From contig JBDRNO010000306.1 in NCBI GenBank assembly GCA_043811005.1, positions 1 to 57,580 of the forward strand: a stretch of 57,580 nucleotides of DNA, in the 5' to 3' direction. The notes beneath the pieces were generated by a model, which saw only the letters and a program-made list of their open reading frames with translations, did not search any database and was not told the origin of the DNA. The translations under genes were made by a program, and so were the position numbers. Source of the stretch: JBDRNO01 sp043811005 (GTDB lineage Bacteria > Bacteroidota > Bacteroidia > NORP154). Numbering within the stretch: position 1 is the stretch's first letter; every line of letters starts with the position of its first letter. Shown here one piece after another: positions 8,743 through 17,882 of this stretch.

Positions 8743-8798
8743 ATTTTTTGAACGTATTATAAAAATACATATATGGAAAGCTTATGCCAACTTTTTCA

Positions 8799-9266
8799 TC
8801 AGCGGGAAATATTTTCAGAAAACTTTAAAGGCACCTTTTTACTTATCATTTTTGCTTTTACCTTTATATAACCTTTCACTGTCAACCGCATCCCCCCCCC
8901 CAAAGCTGCGGATAATATGGCGGGCATGGTGCCGGCTTTTAAATCCATATTTTTGAGCTTGAGCGTAAAACGGTGAACCTCATTTGATTTTCCGGGGATC
9001 ACAATTTTTTCTTTAATGGTTGCCTTGCCGATCTCGCTGTTATTCAAAAAAACATCCAGGTTAGAATTTGTAATTGAGATCTTATAATTGTTGGGGTTGT
9101 TAATTTGTAAAACAACCTCTACTTCCACGGTTTCAGATGAAAATTTCTTTACGTCTGTGCTGACAACCCTGGTAATTTTCACATCCTCATAAGATAAGCA
9201 TGAAGTTATCAGCACCGACATGGCGATGCAATTAAGAATATATCTGAGTTTTATAAACATATGCAA
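8799..9266 (-). CDS. LEA14-like (WHy domain) lipoprotein
   Basis: This 155-aa protein has a signal ending in a lipobox (VLITSC, Cys at about 23) and one LEA type 2 / WHy domain (VEVVLQINNPNNYKISITN, then LNNSEIGKATIKEKIVIPGK). Such domains form a small beta-sandwich. In bacteria they are exported or membrane-tethered, with proposed stress or envelope roles. The start could be residue 1 or 3. A run of ten C on the plus strand (8892-8901) lies in the reading frame and encodes the GGG at about residues 123-125. The gene stands apart from the TPR array further right. Confidence 0.75.
   Translation of the reverse strand: MHMFIKLRYILNCIAMSVLITSCLSYEDVKITRVVSTDVKKFSSETVEVEVVLQINNPNNYKISITNSNLDVFLNNSEIGKATIKEKIVIPGKSNEVHRFTLKLKNMDLKAGTMPAILSAALGGGMRLTVKGYIKVKAKMISKKVPLKFSENISR
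8892..8901. repeat. C10 homopolymer inside a coding region
   Basis: Ten consecutive C residues (G on the coding strand) lie within the LEA14-like gene. Tracts of this length slip readily in replication and also in sequencing. A one-base change would frameshift the last 30 residues. Confidence 0.8.
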
Positions 9267-9625
9267 AAATGAACTGATCCCAAAATTTCAGAACCAGTCC
9301 TTTTAGAAAGACTATAGCTGCTTATTCAATAATTTCCCAATGGCCTCCTTTTGTTGATCCTGCTCTTTTTATTTTCCCTTGTTGGATTATTTCTTTGAGT
9401 TTTTCAGGGGTCATTATTTACAAAGGAAATTAGGTTATTAACTGTTAGATTTTCTAAGAAAGAAATTAATACTCAATCGCTATCAGCTAATTTATGATTT
9501 TTAGATTGCCCATAAAATTATAAATAATTAACAAACCCTGCCATAAACTTAATAAGTGCTTTTTATTTCAATTACCGCTAACGTATTTATAACCCGGGTT
9601 TTGCTTTTTTTAAATTAGAATTTCA
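9267..9625. other. intergenic before the TPR array
   Basis: Apart from a 30-codon frame at 9322-9414 (listed separately), this AT-rich stretch shows nothing recognisable. It separates the end of the TPR array from the LEA14-like gene, all on the minus strand. Confidence 0.3.
9322..9414 (-). CDS. 30-residue frame, possible gene fragment
   Basis: ATG at 9414 opens a frame reading MTPEKLKEIIQQGKIKRAGS followed by TKGGHWEIIE. The second half resembles the tail of winged-helix DNA-binding proteins (a GxxKGGxWE pattern), so this may be a small protein or a leftover of a larger gene. Nothing else supports expression. Confidence 0.25.
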   Translation of the reverse strand: MTPEKLKEIIQQGKIKRAGSTKGGHWEIIE

Positions 9626-11200
9626 TTATTTACCTGTTGTTTCCCTTCCACCATGGGTAGATTCCTGCATAAGCGAGAACCCCTTTCTTATCTTGTCCCT
9701 TTTCCCCTTCAAAACGCTTCTTTTCAGCATTCCTTCAAAAAAGGCGTGAAGTGGAAAAATCAACCCGGCAAGCACTGCATTAAAAGCCAGCTTTATAGCG
9801 GGAGCCCCACCGGAATATGCTTCAATATAAGGATCCAGAAGAACCAACGTGAATTCAAAGAACAATAGAAAAGTGAAAAAGACCAAACCTTCAGATAATC
9901 GAATATAAGATTTCATAAATCTTTGAGATTCAGGAAATCTCACTAACAGAAGAACAGCTATAAACAGAAAAATAATGAATACCAGGATACCTGAATACTG
10001 CAAATTATTACTTCTGGATTCCTTTTCGGTTTCTATCCTGGCTTTTTCCTCCTTAAGACGTTTCTCCTCTTCAATTTTCTTTTCCATCTCATATTTCGCC
10101 TCCAGTTTTCCTATTTCCTTTGACTTCTCTTCGTTAAAGAGAGTGTCTTTAATTTGTGAATAAAGCATCATGTAATTATATGCCCGTTCAAAATCGTTTT
10201 TTCCTTCAAAGATGGAAGTAAGCATATCATAGGCCGACTTCAGTACAAACTTAAGACCATGTTCATTTGCTATTTCGATCTCCCTGTTGATAGTTTTGAT
10301 AGCAGAATCAGGCATGTTCATTTTGATATATATTACAGCCAGCCTGTTGAGGTTTTGTGCAATGCCATAATAATCGTTTGTTTTTTGACAAATTTCATTG
10401 CTTCGGTTTATAAATCCAAGGGCTTTATCATATTGTTCTAATTCAGCGTATAATCCTCCTATATTGTTACAGGTCATTGCAGTTCCTCTTTGATCCTGCA
10501 ACTCCTCCCATAGTTTCAAAGCATCCTGGAAATAAAACAGGGCAGAGTCTGTCTGTTCCTGGTGCATGTAAACCAGGGCAATGTTGTTCAATACATTTCC
10601 AAGCCCCTTCAAATGACCTATTTGCCTGTGCTTTTTCCCGGATATCATAAAATATTTCAGCGCTTCCTGCATATTGCCTTGCTGGGCATATATCAACCCA
10701 ATATTGTTTGTTGCACCTGCTATGCACGACATATGTTGTATTTTATCTGCAATGATATATGCACTGATATAATTCTCCAATGCCATTACAAAGTCGCCCT
10801 GGTCATCATATAATAAACCTTTTGTATTAAGAAGGTCTGCTAATCTTAAAGAATCTTTTTCATCAACAAATAAAATCTCCGCTTTATTAAAATATTCCAG
10901 ACTCTTGTCATAATTGCTACGATACATTTCAACTATACCGAAATTGTTGTTTATTTTCCCTTCGTGCTCAGTGAAACCTGTCTTTTCCTGGAGCTCTTTT
11001 GCCTGTATGATATATTTTTCAGCAGTTTTGAGGTCTTTTCTATATGTACCCGAAAAAAGATCTAAAAGAATACCGATCTTTTCTTCATCATTGCTGTTTC
11101 TTAATAATGTTTCAATACTGTCGGTATTGTCGTCAGCGGATACTGATAGTTGCATTATTAGTGCAATGCATACAAGAATGCATGTATTAATGTGTTTCAT
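9626..11200 (-). CDS. TPR-repeat membrane protein, paralogue 5 (last in array)
   Basis: 524 aa with a signal peptide ending near SVSADD and about seven TPRs between residues 60 and 330 (NNFGIVEMYRSNYDKSLEYF, NNIGLIYAQQGNMQEALKYF). A strongly charged coiled coil follows (KLEAKYEMEKKIEEEKRLKE), then three hydrophobic helices. The family tail carries the extra C-terminal stretch KRSVLKGKRDKIRKGFSLMQ. It is the most distal gene of the array: its ATG overlaps the previous stop by one base (TAATG). The TPR part is the most divergent of the array, while the membrane part is conserved, suggesting different binding partners with a common anchor. Confidence 0.85.
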   Translation of the reverse strand: MKHINTCILVCIALIMQLSVSADDNTDSIETLLRNSNDEEKIGILLDLFSGTYRKDLKTAEKYIIQAKELQEKTGFTEHEGKINNNFGIVEMYRSNYDKSLEYFNKAEILFVDEKDSLRLADLLNTKGLLYDDQGDFVMALENYISAYIIADKIQHMSCIAGATNNIGLIYAQQGNMQEALKYFMISGKKHRQIGHLKGLGNVLNNIALVYMHQEQTDSALFYFQDALKLWEELQDQRGTAMTCNNIGGLYAELEQYDKALGFINRSNEICQKTNDYYGIAQNLNRLAVIYIKMNMPDSAIKTINREIEIANEHGLKFVLKSAYDMLTSIFEGKNDFERAYNYMMLYSQIKDTLFNEEKSKEIGKLEAKYEMEKKIEEEKRLKEEKARIETEKESRSNNLQYSGILVFIIFLFIAVLLLVRFPESQRFMKSYIRLSEGLVFFTFLLFFEFTLVLLDPYIEAYSGGAPAIKLAFNAVLAGLIFPLHAFFEGMLKRSVLKGKRDKIRKGFSLMQESTHGGRETTGK

Positions 11201-12996
11201 TATAATATTTTTCTTCGATTAATAATACGCCTTTTCAATAATTCTTCAAAGAAGCTATGCAGCGGGAATATCAGGGCAGCCAGTACCGCGTTGCATGCAA
11301 GCTTTATTGCAGGCGCTCCTGCTGAGAAACGCTCAATATACGGGTCAAGCAAGACCAAAGCGAATTCAAAGAAAAGCAGGAATGTGAAAAACACGATCCC
11401 TTCAGCCCATCTTACCGGTACATTTAAACGACCCAGCGCCAGGAGCCCCGCGCCCAGCAACACTATAAATATCAATATACCCGAATACTGCAAGATATCC
11501 TGCCTGGCTTTTGCTTCAGCTTCAATACGGGTTTGTTCTTCCCAGGTACGTTTTTCTTCTGCTAACTTCTTCTCCATTTCATATCTAGCCTCCAGCTTGC
11601 CTATTTCTTTAGATTTTTCCTCGTTAAAAAGTGAATCATGCAAGCTGGAAAAAGAAAAATGGTTCTCATATGCCTTTTGGAAAAAGTCATTCTTTTTTTT
11701 CTTATCGTGTACGGATTCTCCGAGGGAGGCATAAAGATCAGCTAAACATTTATGAGTATCTTTTAATTCCTTTTTTGAATGCATCCATTCCGCCAGCATT
11801 ATGCTTTCATTATAATAATCAAGAGCTTTAAAGTAGTTTCCCTTTACTGAGTAGATTTTTGCAATCCCATTTAATGAATAAACCACACCCTTTTTATCAT
11901 CTATGGCACGTTGTATATCAAGAGCTCTTACCTGATATTGCATGGATATATTATAATATTTATCAGTGGAATCAGCATGATCACTTACATTAATTGAGCG
12001 GGATAAAGAATCAGCAACAGATGAATAAAGTAAGCCGATATTACTATAAGTTTGTGCCAACCCCTGTTGATCGCCCATCTCTTCTCTTATTGAAATGGCG
12101 CTTAGGAAGTATTCTTTTGCCATGTCATAATTATCTTCCTCTAAGTATATAAGCCCGATATTATTATATGTGCCAGCCATTCCATATTTATCTCCAAACT
12201 CCTCTGCAATTTCCAGGTCTTTCAAATAATATTCAAGCGCTTTATTGATATCTCCCATACTTTTATAAACAAGTCCGATATTATTATACGTTGCTGACAA
12301 ATCTTGTTTATTACCAATGGACTCGGTAATTTTTAAATCTTTTAAAAAGTATTCCAGCGCTTTAACATAATTTCCCTGGCTGTAATGAAGAAAGCCGATA
12401 TTGTTATATATTTCTGCAATGCCTTTCTTATCTCCCAGTTCATCCATTATTCCCATTGCTTTCAGGTAATATTCCAGCGCTTTGTCGTATTCATCCAATT
12501 CGGTATAAATTGCTCCGATACCATTGTAAGCTGAAGCAATTCCTTTACGATTATTACGATCTTGTTCAATCTCAAGAGTTTTACGGAAATGTTCAAGAGC
12601 ATCATTAAATTCACCCTTCATATATAAAATTATTCCTAAAATACTGTGTGATCTTGCAATTTGTTTTTGCATCCGTGCCTCACCGTCATATTTAAGAGCT
12701 TCATCTACGAAGAATTTCGCTGAATCGGGATCAATATTTTTAGTTTTCAGGGCAAGGATGTTAAGAGCGTTAATTTTTATTGTATCAACAGTCTTTTTCA
12801 TGGCAATGCGCAAAAGGCTATCGGTTTCAGGGTTTGATCTTACGGTAGTATCTGCGTGGTTTTGAGCAAGGGAAATGTAAATTCCAAAAAATAAATTACA
12901 AATCATATAGCAGCCAGCGTGTCGAAGCGCTCTTAGACGGGCAAATAAGTTCCAAATTTCGATTTGAGATTTTCTGTTTGTCATTGATGATTTCAT
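11200..12996 (-). CDS. TPR-repeat membrane protein, paralogue 4
   Basis: At 598 aa this is the longest of the array. It has about nine TPRs with very regular units (YNNIGFLHYSQGNYVKALEY, YNNIGLVYKSMGDINKALEY), the SLFNEEKSKEIGKLEARYEM coiled coil and the three-helix tail (RWAEGIVFFTFLLFFEFALV). The start at 12996 is supported by an ATGA overlap with the preceding gene. The first 30 residues (KSQIEIWNLFARLRALRHAG) are atypical for a signal peptide and their DNA resembles an AAATTT/CAAATC-rich repeat, so the functional start may be the Met just before ICNLFFGIYISLAQ. One TPR linker contains an insertion (SSVADSLSRSINVSDHADST). Confidence 0.85.
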   Translation of the reverse strand: MKSSMTNRKSQIEIWNLFARLRALRHAGCYMICNLFFGIYISLAQNHADTTVRSNPETDSLLRIAMKKTVDTIKINALNILALKTKNIDPDSAKFFVDEALKYDGEARMQKQIARSHSILGIILYMKGEFNDALEHFRKTLEIEQDRNNRKGIASAYNGIGAIYTELDEYDKALEYYLKAMGIMDELGDKKGIAEIYNNIGFLHYSQGNYVKALEYFLKDLKITESIGNKQDLSATYNNIGLVYKSMGDINKALEYYLKDLEIAEEFGDKYGMAGTYNNIGLIYLEEDNYDMAKEYFLSAISIREEMGDQQGLAQTYSNIGLLYSSVADSLSRSINVSDHADSTDKYYNISMQYQVRALDIQRAIDDKKGVVYSLNGIAKIYSVKGNYFKALDYYNESIMLAEWMHSKKELKDTHKCLADLYASLGESVHDKKKKNDFFQKAYENHFSFSSLHDSLFNEEKSKEIGKLEARYEMEKKLAEEKRTWEEQTRIEAEAKARQDILQYSGILIFIVLLGAGLLALGRLNVPVRWAEGIVFFTFLLFFEFALVLLDPYIERFSAGAPAIKLACNAVLAALIFPLHSFFEELLKRRIINRRKIL

Positions 12997-14552
12997 TTGC
13001 TTACGGACGTTTGTTCTTTGGTTCTCTTCATTATCCTCTTTTTCAGCATCTCCTCAAAAAAACTATGCAATGGAAATATCATCCCCGCCAATACTGCGTT
13101 GAACAGAAGTTTATAGGCAGGTTCTCCTCCACTATATCTATCAATGTACGGATCTAACATCACCAGCATAAATTCAAAGAGTAATAAGAATGCAAAGAAG
13201 ATCATTCCTTCGGCTAATCTTAATGGAATTGAGAATTTACCAAGCATGAATACTCCTGCAAAAACAAGTACAAGGAAAATCAAAATCCCTGAGTACTGCA
13301 GGTTGTCTCGCCTTCGCTGAGCTTCTGCGAGCGCAGTCCTTCTTTGTTTTTCAATTTGTATACGTTCCTGTTCTGCCATTTCAAATTCATATTTCGCTTC
13401 TAATTTCCCAATCTCCTTTGACTTGTTCTCATTGAACAGCGAATCTTTAGCTAAGCTGTACTCTTTATAGTGATTATAAGCCGCCTGATAATTCTCAGCC
13501 TGGACATAGACTGAACTAAGTGATTCGTTTAAAATCTTAATCATGTATAGTGACTTAATCTCTTCTGATTGCTTCAGTGCTTTGCTCAGGATATCCAACG
13601 CATTTTCAAAATTACCCATACGTTTACTAATATCACCAAGATTGGTCATATTGACAATTGCCCCTTTTGTATTACCTATTTTCTTGTTTGTTATTAGTGC
13701 CTGGTTGTGATATTCTAACGCTAAATCTAAAAGCCGCTCCTTTTCCACCTTATCCGTGGTTGCTTCCATTTGCTTTTCATATATAATGGCAATGTTACCT
13801 TGCCATGTTGCAATATGGCGCTTATAATCCAGCTTCTTAGCATATTTATAGGCTTGAAAATAGAATTCGAGAGCCTTTGAATAATTCCCCATTTTCCGAT
13901 AGGTAACTCCCATATTCCCCAGATTGGCTTCCATATTTAACGTGTCACCTATTTCCCCTAAAATTTTCACTGACTGGCTATAATAATTTAGCGCCTCTTC
14001 ATAGTTGCCCTGAAGATCATTTAAAATTCCGATGTTGCATAAATGCTTTGCAGACTCTCCCCTGTTTCCAAGTGCTTGATCAATTGACAGTGCCTGATAG
14101 TAATATTTAAGCGCCTTGGGGTAATCTCCTAATTCTTTATAAGGGATTCCCAGGTTGCCCAACGTTCTTGCAACTCCATGCCGGTCGTTGATTAACTCTA
14201 AGTGATTTAGCGATGATCGCCAGTATCTAATCGCATTACTGTAATCTCCTCTTAAAAGATTTGTAGCTGCCATGGAATTCTCTGCGTCAGCCATAGATTT
14301 CAAATCGTTCATGTTCTCTGCAAGCTTATACGCCCTTTCAGCAATGATAAATGCAGTATCTGAATTTGAATACCAATAGAGTTGTGAGAGTTGAACAAGC
14401 GCTTCTATAAAAGAAGTATCCTGTTCATTACCTTCAGCAATGACCGCCACAAGAGAATCTTTGTTATCCACAGACTTTGATAAGCAAGGATTGGTCATCC
14501 CCAGATTACTGAAGAGAAGCGCTACAACAAGAATTCCAGAAGTGTATTTCAT
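12993..14552 (-). CDS. TPR-repeat membrane protein, paralogue 3
   Basis: 519 aa. The signal peptide covers about residues 1-25 and eight or so TPRs follow (LGNLGIPYKELGDYPKALKY, LGNMGVTYRKMGNYSKALEF). This copy uses LGN/MGN where its neighbours use NNIG, so it forms a distinct subtype. A coiled coil (KLEAKYEFEMAEQERIQIEK) and three membrane helices complete it; the tail reads KFSIPLRLAEGMIFFAFLLL and LDPYIDRYSGGEPAYKLLFN. It is one base downstream of the preceding gene (TAG-G-ATG) and overlaps the next by ATGA, so the array is translated as a unit. Confidence 0.87.
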   Translation of the reverse strand: MKYTSGILVVALLFSNLGMTNPCLSKSVDNKDSLVAVIAEGNEQDTSFIEALVQLSQLYWYSNSDTAFIIAERAYKLAENMNDLKSMADAENSMAATNLLRGDYSNAIRYWRSSLNHLELINDRHGVARTLGNLGIPYKELGDYPKALKYYYQALSIDQALGNRGESAKHLCNIGILNDLQGNYEEALNYYSQSVKILGEIGDTLNMEANLGNMGVTYRKMGNYSKALEFYFQAYKYAKKLDYKRHIATWQGNIAIIYEKQMEATTDKVEKERLLDLALEYHNQALITNKKIGNTKGAIVNMTNLGDISKRMGNFENALDILSKALKQSEEIKSLYMIKILNESLSSVYVQAENYQAAYNHYKEYSLAKDSLFNENKSKEIGKLEAKYEFEMAEQERIQIEKQRRTALAEAQRRRDNLQYSGILIFLVLVFAGVFMLGKFSIPLRLAEGMIFFAFLLLFEFMLVMLDPYIDRYSGGEPAYKLLFNAVLAGMIFPLHSFFEEMLKKRIMKRTKEQTSVSK

Positions 14553-14553
14553 C

Positions 14554-16077
14554 CTAAATCAACCTTTTTTTCAACATGTTCTCAAAGAAACTGTGTATAG
14601 GAAATATTAAAGCAGCCAACAAAGCATTAAATCCCAGCTTAATTGCAGGTGCACCTGAACTGTATTGCTCAATGTAGGGGTCTAATAAAACCAATGCAAA
14701 CTCAAAGAACAGCAGGAAGGCAAAGAAGATCATGCCTTCGGCAAGGCGTATTGGGATTGAGAACTTTCCCAACATGAAAACACCTGCGAACACAAGTACT
14801 ATGAATATCAAAATACCCGAATATTGCAGGTTGTTCCTTCTCGACTCCTGTTCTGCATTTATCCTTGCCTGTTCCTCTTCTTTGCGCTTTCTTTCCTGTT
14901 CTGCCATCTCAAACTCGTGCTTTGCCTCCAACTTGCCAATGTCTTTTGACTTATCCTCGTTGAACAAACTGTCTATCATTTTAGTGTACAGCTTGTAGTA
15001 GTGCAACGCCTCTTTGTAATCTCCTTCTTCTTCGTTGATGGTGAACAGGTTGTCATAGACCATTTTTAAATCCATCACAGAACCTACCTTGTAAGCCATT
15101 TCCTCAGATTCATGTAAGTAAGGATATGCCTTGTCAAACTCGCGTTTATCCAAATAGAGTTGTCCAATATTGTTCAAAAGCATGGTAATCATGCGTTCCG
15201 CACCGAGATCCCTGTAAATACTGATAGACTGCTGGTACAACACGAGAGCTGAATCGTATTTCCCTTGTACCTCTTGCAGCTGGGCTAAATTATTCAAGCT
15301 GTTGGCAATACCACGCTGATCATCCCGGACGACTTCCATCTCATATGCTTTTTTATGGAACTCACCCGATCTTTCAAAGTCTTTCATATAGTAGTAGATA
15401 GAGCCAATATTATTGTAAGTATTTGAAATACCCTCCTGATTGTTCAATTCCTCCTTGATCCTCAAGGATTTGTAGTAGTAATCCAGTGCTTGTTCGAAAT
15501 CCTCTTGTATCCTATACACCACACCCAGGTTATTGTAGCTCCTGGCAAGCCCCTCTTGGTTGTTATACTTCTTGTAGATTTGAACGGTCAGCAAATACTG
15601 CTCAATTGCTTTGACATAATCTCCCTGGCTCTTGTAGATAATTCCAATATTATTGATGATTGATGCTACCGCTAATTCGTTGTCTAGTTCGCGTTTGACC
15701 TCAATGGCCATATTATATTGCTCAATTGCCTCTGCAAACCTGCCCTGGAAATAGTACACTACCCCTGTATGGTTGAAAGCCGCTGACAACATTTCTTTAT
15801 TGCCGATCTCTGCCGCCAAGTCACGCGCTTTGCTACCCCAGTCAAGAGCTACCTCGGGATCAGAAGATTTATATTCCCAGCAGAGTTCATTATAGATGCT
15901 TGTCCTGGCGCTGTCCGTCAACTTTCCCTCCAATAATGTCTTGAGGGAATCAGTAAATTCATTTTGTGAAAGGCAAAAAGGTATTTCAAGCATTGCGAGT
16001 AGTAAGAAAATCGCTATAAACTTATACCATCCCCCATATTTTACCTGATTGATGATATGCAATAATGTGCTTCTCAT
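14554..16077 (-). CDS. TPR-repeat membrane protein, paralogue 2 (first intact in array)
   Basis: 507 aa with an N-terminal hydrophobic signal (WYKFIAIFLLLAMLEIPFCL, about residues 17-36), then about eight TPRs (FNHTGVVYYFQGRFAEAIEQ, YNNLGVVYRIQEDFEQALDY) with long linkers in the last units. The coiled coil is KLEAKHEFEMAEQERKRKEE. The tail (KFSIPIRLAEGMIFFAFLLF, LDPYIEQYSSGAPAIKLGFN) is nearly the same as that of the isolated copy at 362-1969, suggesting a recent relationship between these two. Its ATG overlaps the stop of the degraded TPR tail upstream (ATGA), a fossil of a formerly longer array. Confidence 0.87.
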   Translation of the reverse strand: MRSTLLHIINQVKYGGWYKFIAIFLLLAMLEIPFCLSQNEFTDSLKTLLEGKLTDSARTSIYNELCWEYKSSDPEVALDWGSKARDLAAEIGNKEMLSAAFNHTGVVYYFQGRFAEAIEQYNMAIEVKRELDNELAVASIINNIGIIYKSQGDYVKAIEQYLLTVQIYKKYNNQEGLARSYNNLGVVYRIQEDFEQALDYYYKSLRIKEELNNQEGISNTYNNIGSIYYYMKDFERSGEFHKKAYEMEVVRDDQRGIANSLNNLAQLQEVQGKYDSALVLYQQSISIYRDLGAERMITMLLNNIGQLYLDKREFDKAYPYLHESEEMAYKVGSVMDLKMVYDNLFTINEEEGDYKEALHYYKLYTKMIDSLFNEDKSKDIGKLEAKHEFEMAEQERKRKEEEQARINAEQESRRNNLQYSGILIFIVLVFAGVFMLGKFSIPIRLAEGMIFFAFLLFFEFALVLLDPYIEQYSSGAPAIKLGFNALLAALIFPIHSFFENMLKKRLI

Positions 16078-16311
16078 CTCAATACTCTTAATTTTAATGT
16101 CCTTTTAAAAAGCTGTGTAATAGGAAATATTGCGCCTGCCAAAACTGCATTGAACCCCAGGTTGATTGCGAGCACGCCTGAACTATATTGTTCAATGTAG
16201 GGGGGGGAATAATACAAGTGCAAACTCAAAGAACAGCAGGAAGGCAAAAAAGATCATACCCTCCGCTACCCTAACCGGAATTGAAAATTTCCCTTCAGTC
16301 CTGAAGAACAA
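16074..16311 (-). pseudogene. frameshifted C-terminal remnant of a sixth TPR gene
   Basis: The stretch encodes GKFSIPVRVAEGMIFFAFLL and FFEFALVL, loses frame at a run of eight G (16200-16207 on the plus strand), and resumes in another frame with YIEQYSSGVLAINLGFNAVL. These are the last two membrane helices of the TPR family. All TPRs and the first helix are missing, the gene being cut directly at the fabH stop (16313). The resumed frame ends in a TGA overlapping the ATG of the next TPR gene, exactly as intact array members do. Confidence 0.85.
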
Positions 16312-16312
16312 T

Positions 16313-17314
16313 TTACCATCTGATCAGTGCAGAAGCCCATGTAAATCCGCTGCCAAATGCCGCCAGGCAGATTAGATCACCATTCTTTATTAGTCCACGT
16401 TCACAAGACTCACTTAAAGCTATTGGAATAGAAGCGGCAGTAGTATTCCCATAATGTTGAATATTACTCACTACTTTTTCATCAGAAAGCCCCATTTGTT
16501 TCTGAATAAATTCAGTAATTCTTAAGTTAGCCTGGTGAGGGATAAGCAGGTCAATATCATCTATATTATAGCCGTTGGCATTTAATGCCTCCATAATTAC
16601 TTCCTGAAACCTGATTATTGCATTTTTAAATACAAAATTACCATTCATGTAAGGATAAATGTCCCTTCCTTCTTTGACCATATCAACTGTTAATCTTACT
16701 TTCCCACAACTGCCAGGAGATTTAACAGTCAATTCTTCCGCATATTTTCCCTGGGAATGCAAATGCGTAGACAAAACTCCTTTACCCGGTTCATCACTTG
16801 CAGTGAGCACAGCAGCTCCCGCCCCATCACCAAAAATAACAGAAACGTCACGTCCTTTTGTGCTCATCTCCAGACCACTGCTGTGTACCTCTGAACCAAT
16901 TACCAGTATGGTTTTATACATCCCGGTTTTAATAAATTGATCTGCAACAGACAATCCATAAATAAATCCGGAACATTGGTTTCTAACATCAAGAGCTCCT
17001 ACTTCTTTGATCCCTAATTGTTCTTGAACCAGAACTCCACATCCCGGGAAATAATAATCAGGGCTTAAGGTGCTAAAAATGATAAAATCAATATCACCGG
17101 GTACCATGTTTGCTTTTTCGATCGCCTTTAATGCCGCCCGGGTTCCCATATTGGAAGTTGTATCCTTTTCAGGATCAAAAAATCTTCTTGTTTTAATCCC
17201 TGTTCTTTCCTGTATCCATTCATCACTGGTATCCATGACTTTTGCAAGGTCGTCATTAGTTACGATACGATCAGGAACATAGTGGGCAATACCTGCTATA
17301 ATTGAATTCTTCAT
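16313..17314 (-). CDS. fabH: beta-ketoacyl-ACP synthase III
   Basis: The 333-aa enzyme condenses acyl-CoA with malonyl-ACP to start fatty acid synthesis. The thiolase-fold catalytic triad is visible: Cys114 in DVRNQCSGFIYGL, His260 in IPHQANLR and Asn290 in HYGNTTAASIP. Other family signatures are DEWIQERTGIKTRR and VIFGDGAGAAVL. No other fab, acpP or plsX genes are adjacent, so it may be an additional or specialised KAS III. It lies immediately upstream, same strand, of the TPR remnant and array, and may share transcription with them. Its stop abuts the deletion junction of the TPR remnant. Confidence 0.93.
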   Translation of the reverse strand: MKNSIIAGIAHYVPDRIVTNDDLAKVMDTSDEWIQERTGIKTRRFFDPEKDTTSNMGTRAALKAIEKANMVPGDIDFIIFSTLSPDYYFPGCGVLVQEQLGIKEVGALDVRNQCSGFIYGLSVADQFIKTGMYKTILVIGSEVHSSGLEMSTKGRDVSVIFGDGAGAAVLTASDEPGKGVLSTHLHSQGKYAEELTVKSPGSCGKVRLTVDMVKEGRDIYPYMNGNFVFKNAIIRFQEVIMEALNANGYNIDDIDLLIPHQANLRITEFIQKQMGLSDEKVVSNIQHYGNTTAASIPIALSESCERGLIKNGDLICLAAFGSGFTWASALIRW

Positions 17315-17380
17315 AATGCTAAAATGGTTAAAAAAAATTTACTATATGTTCTCGTATCGGAAATTCAATGTTTTATCTCT

Positions 17381-17396
17381 TCCGCCAGCTGGCGGA
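17381..17396. repeat. dispersed palindrome TCCGCCAGCTGGCGGA, intergenic copy
   Basis: A perfect 16-bp palindrome, identical to the copies at 21452, 40350, 47471 and 52142. It lies in the leader region of fabH. Confidence 0.9.
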
Positions 17397-17723
17397 CAAA
17401 GCGCGCAAAGAACGCAGTAACAATTTTTCAAATATGCATAATATCGAGCTTTGCGAGAAACATTTTAATTTTTTTTTATAAATTTATGGAGTTAAGTTCT
17501 TATATTGCACTTGAAATTTATCTTACCCAACTGTCTTCTTTCTGTACTGGTACACAAAGATAAAAATTCTATATTAAAAAAAATAACTTTTTTATTGAAA
17601 CCTAAGTGATACATTTTGGTGATTTGAATTTTAAAACTTATATTTGGCTCTTCTATTTCTTGTTAAGAAAACAAACACCCTCTTAAAAGATATATAAAGA
17701 ACATAACTTCATAAATTTAGAAT

Positions 17724-17817
17724 GCCACTAAATCACTAAAACACAAAATCCCACAAAAAGAATTAAATAATTTTTATTATAGTTTAGTGAAATTTAGTGT
17801 TTTTGTGTTTTTGTGGC
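17724..17817. repeat. imperfect inverted repeat GCCAC...GTGGC
   Basis: The left arm GCCACTAAATCACTAAAACA mirrors the right arm (TTTAGTGTTTTTGTGTTTTT then GTGGC), with an A/T-rich centre. The arms resemble those at 54025-54090 and the half element at 53110-53134, suggesting a dispersed family of GCCAC-ended repeats. Confidence 0.6.
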
Positions 17818-17882
17818 TATACATTGCTATTCCGATACAATAAATTAAAAATGCATTTTTAGATTTAGAAAATTGAAACCAT

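Larger units (their letters stand above)
17315..17882. other. intergenic region with palindrome and long inverted repeat
   Basis: 568 bp between the divergent fabH and giant-protein genes. It holds one full copy of the 16-bp palindrome (17381-17396) and an imperfect inverted repeat bounded by GCCAC / GTGGC (17724-17817). The remainder is AT-rich. Both divergent promoters must lie here, but I cannot place them confidently. Confidence 0.5.
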
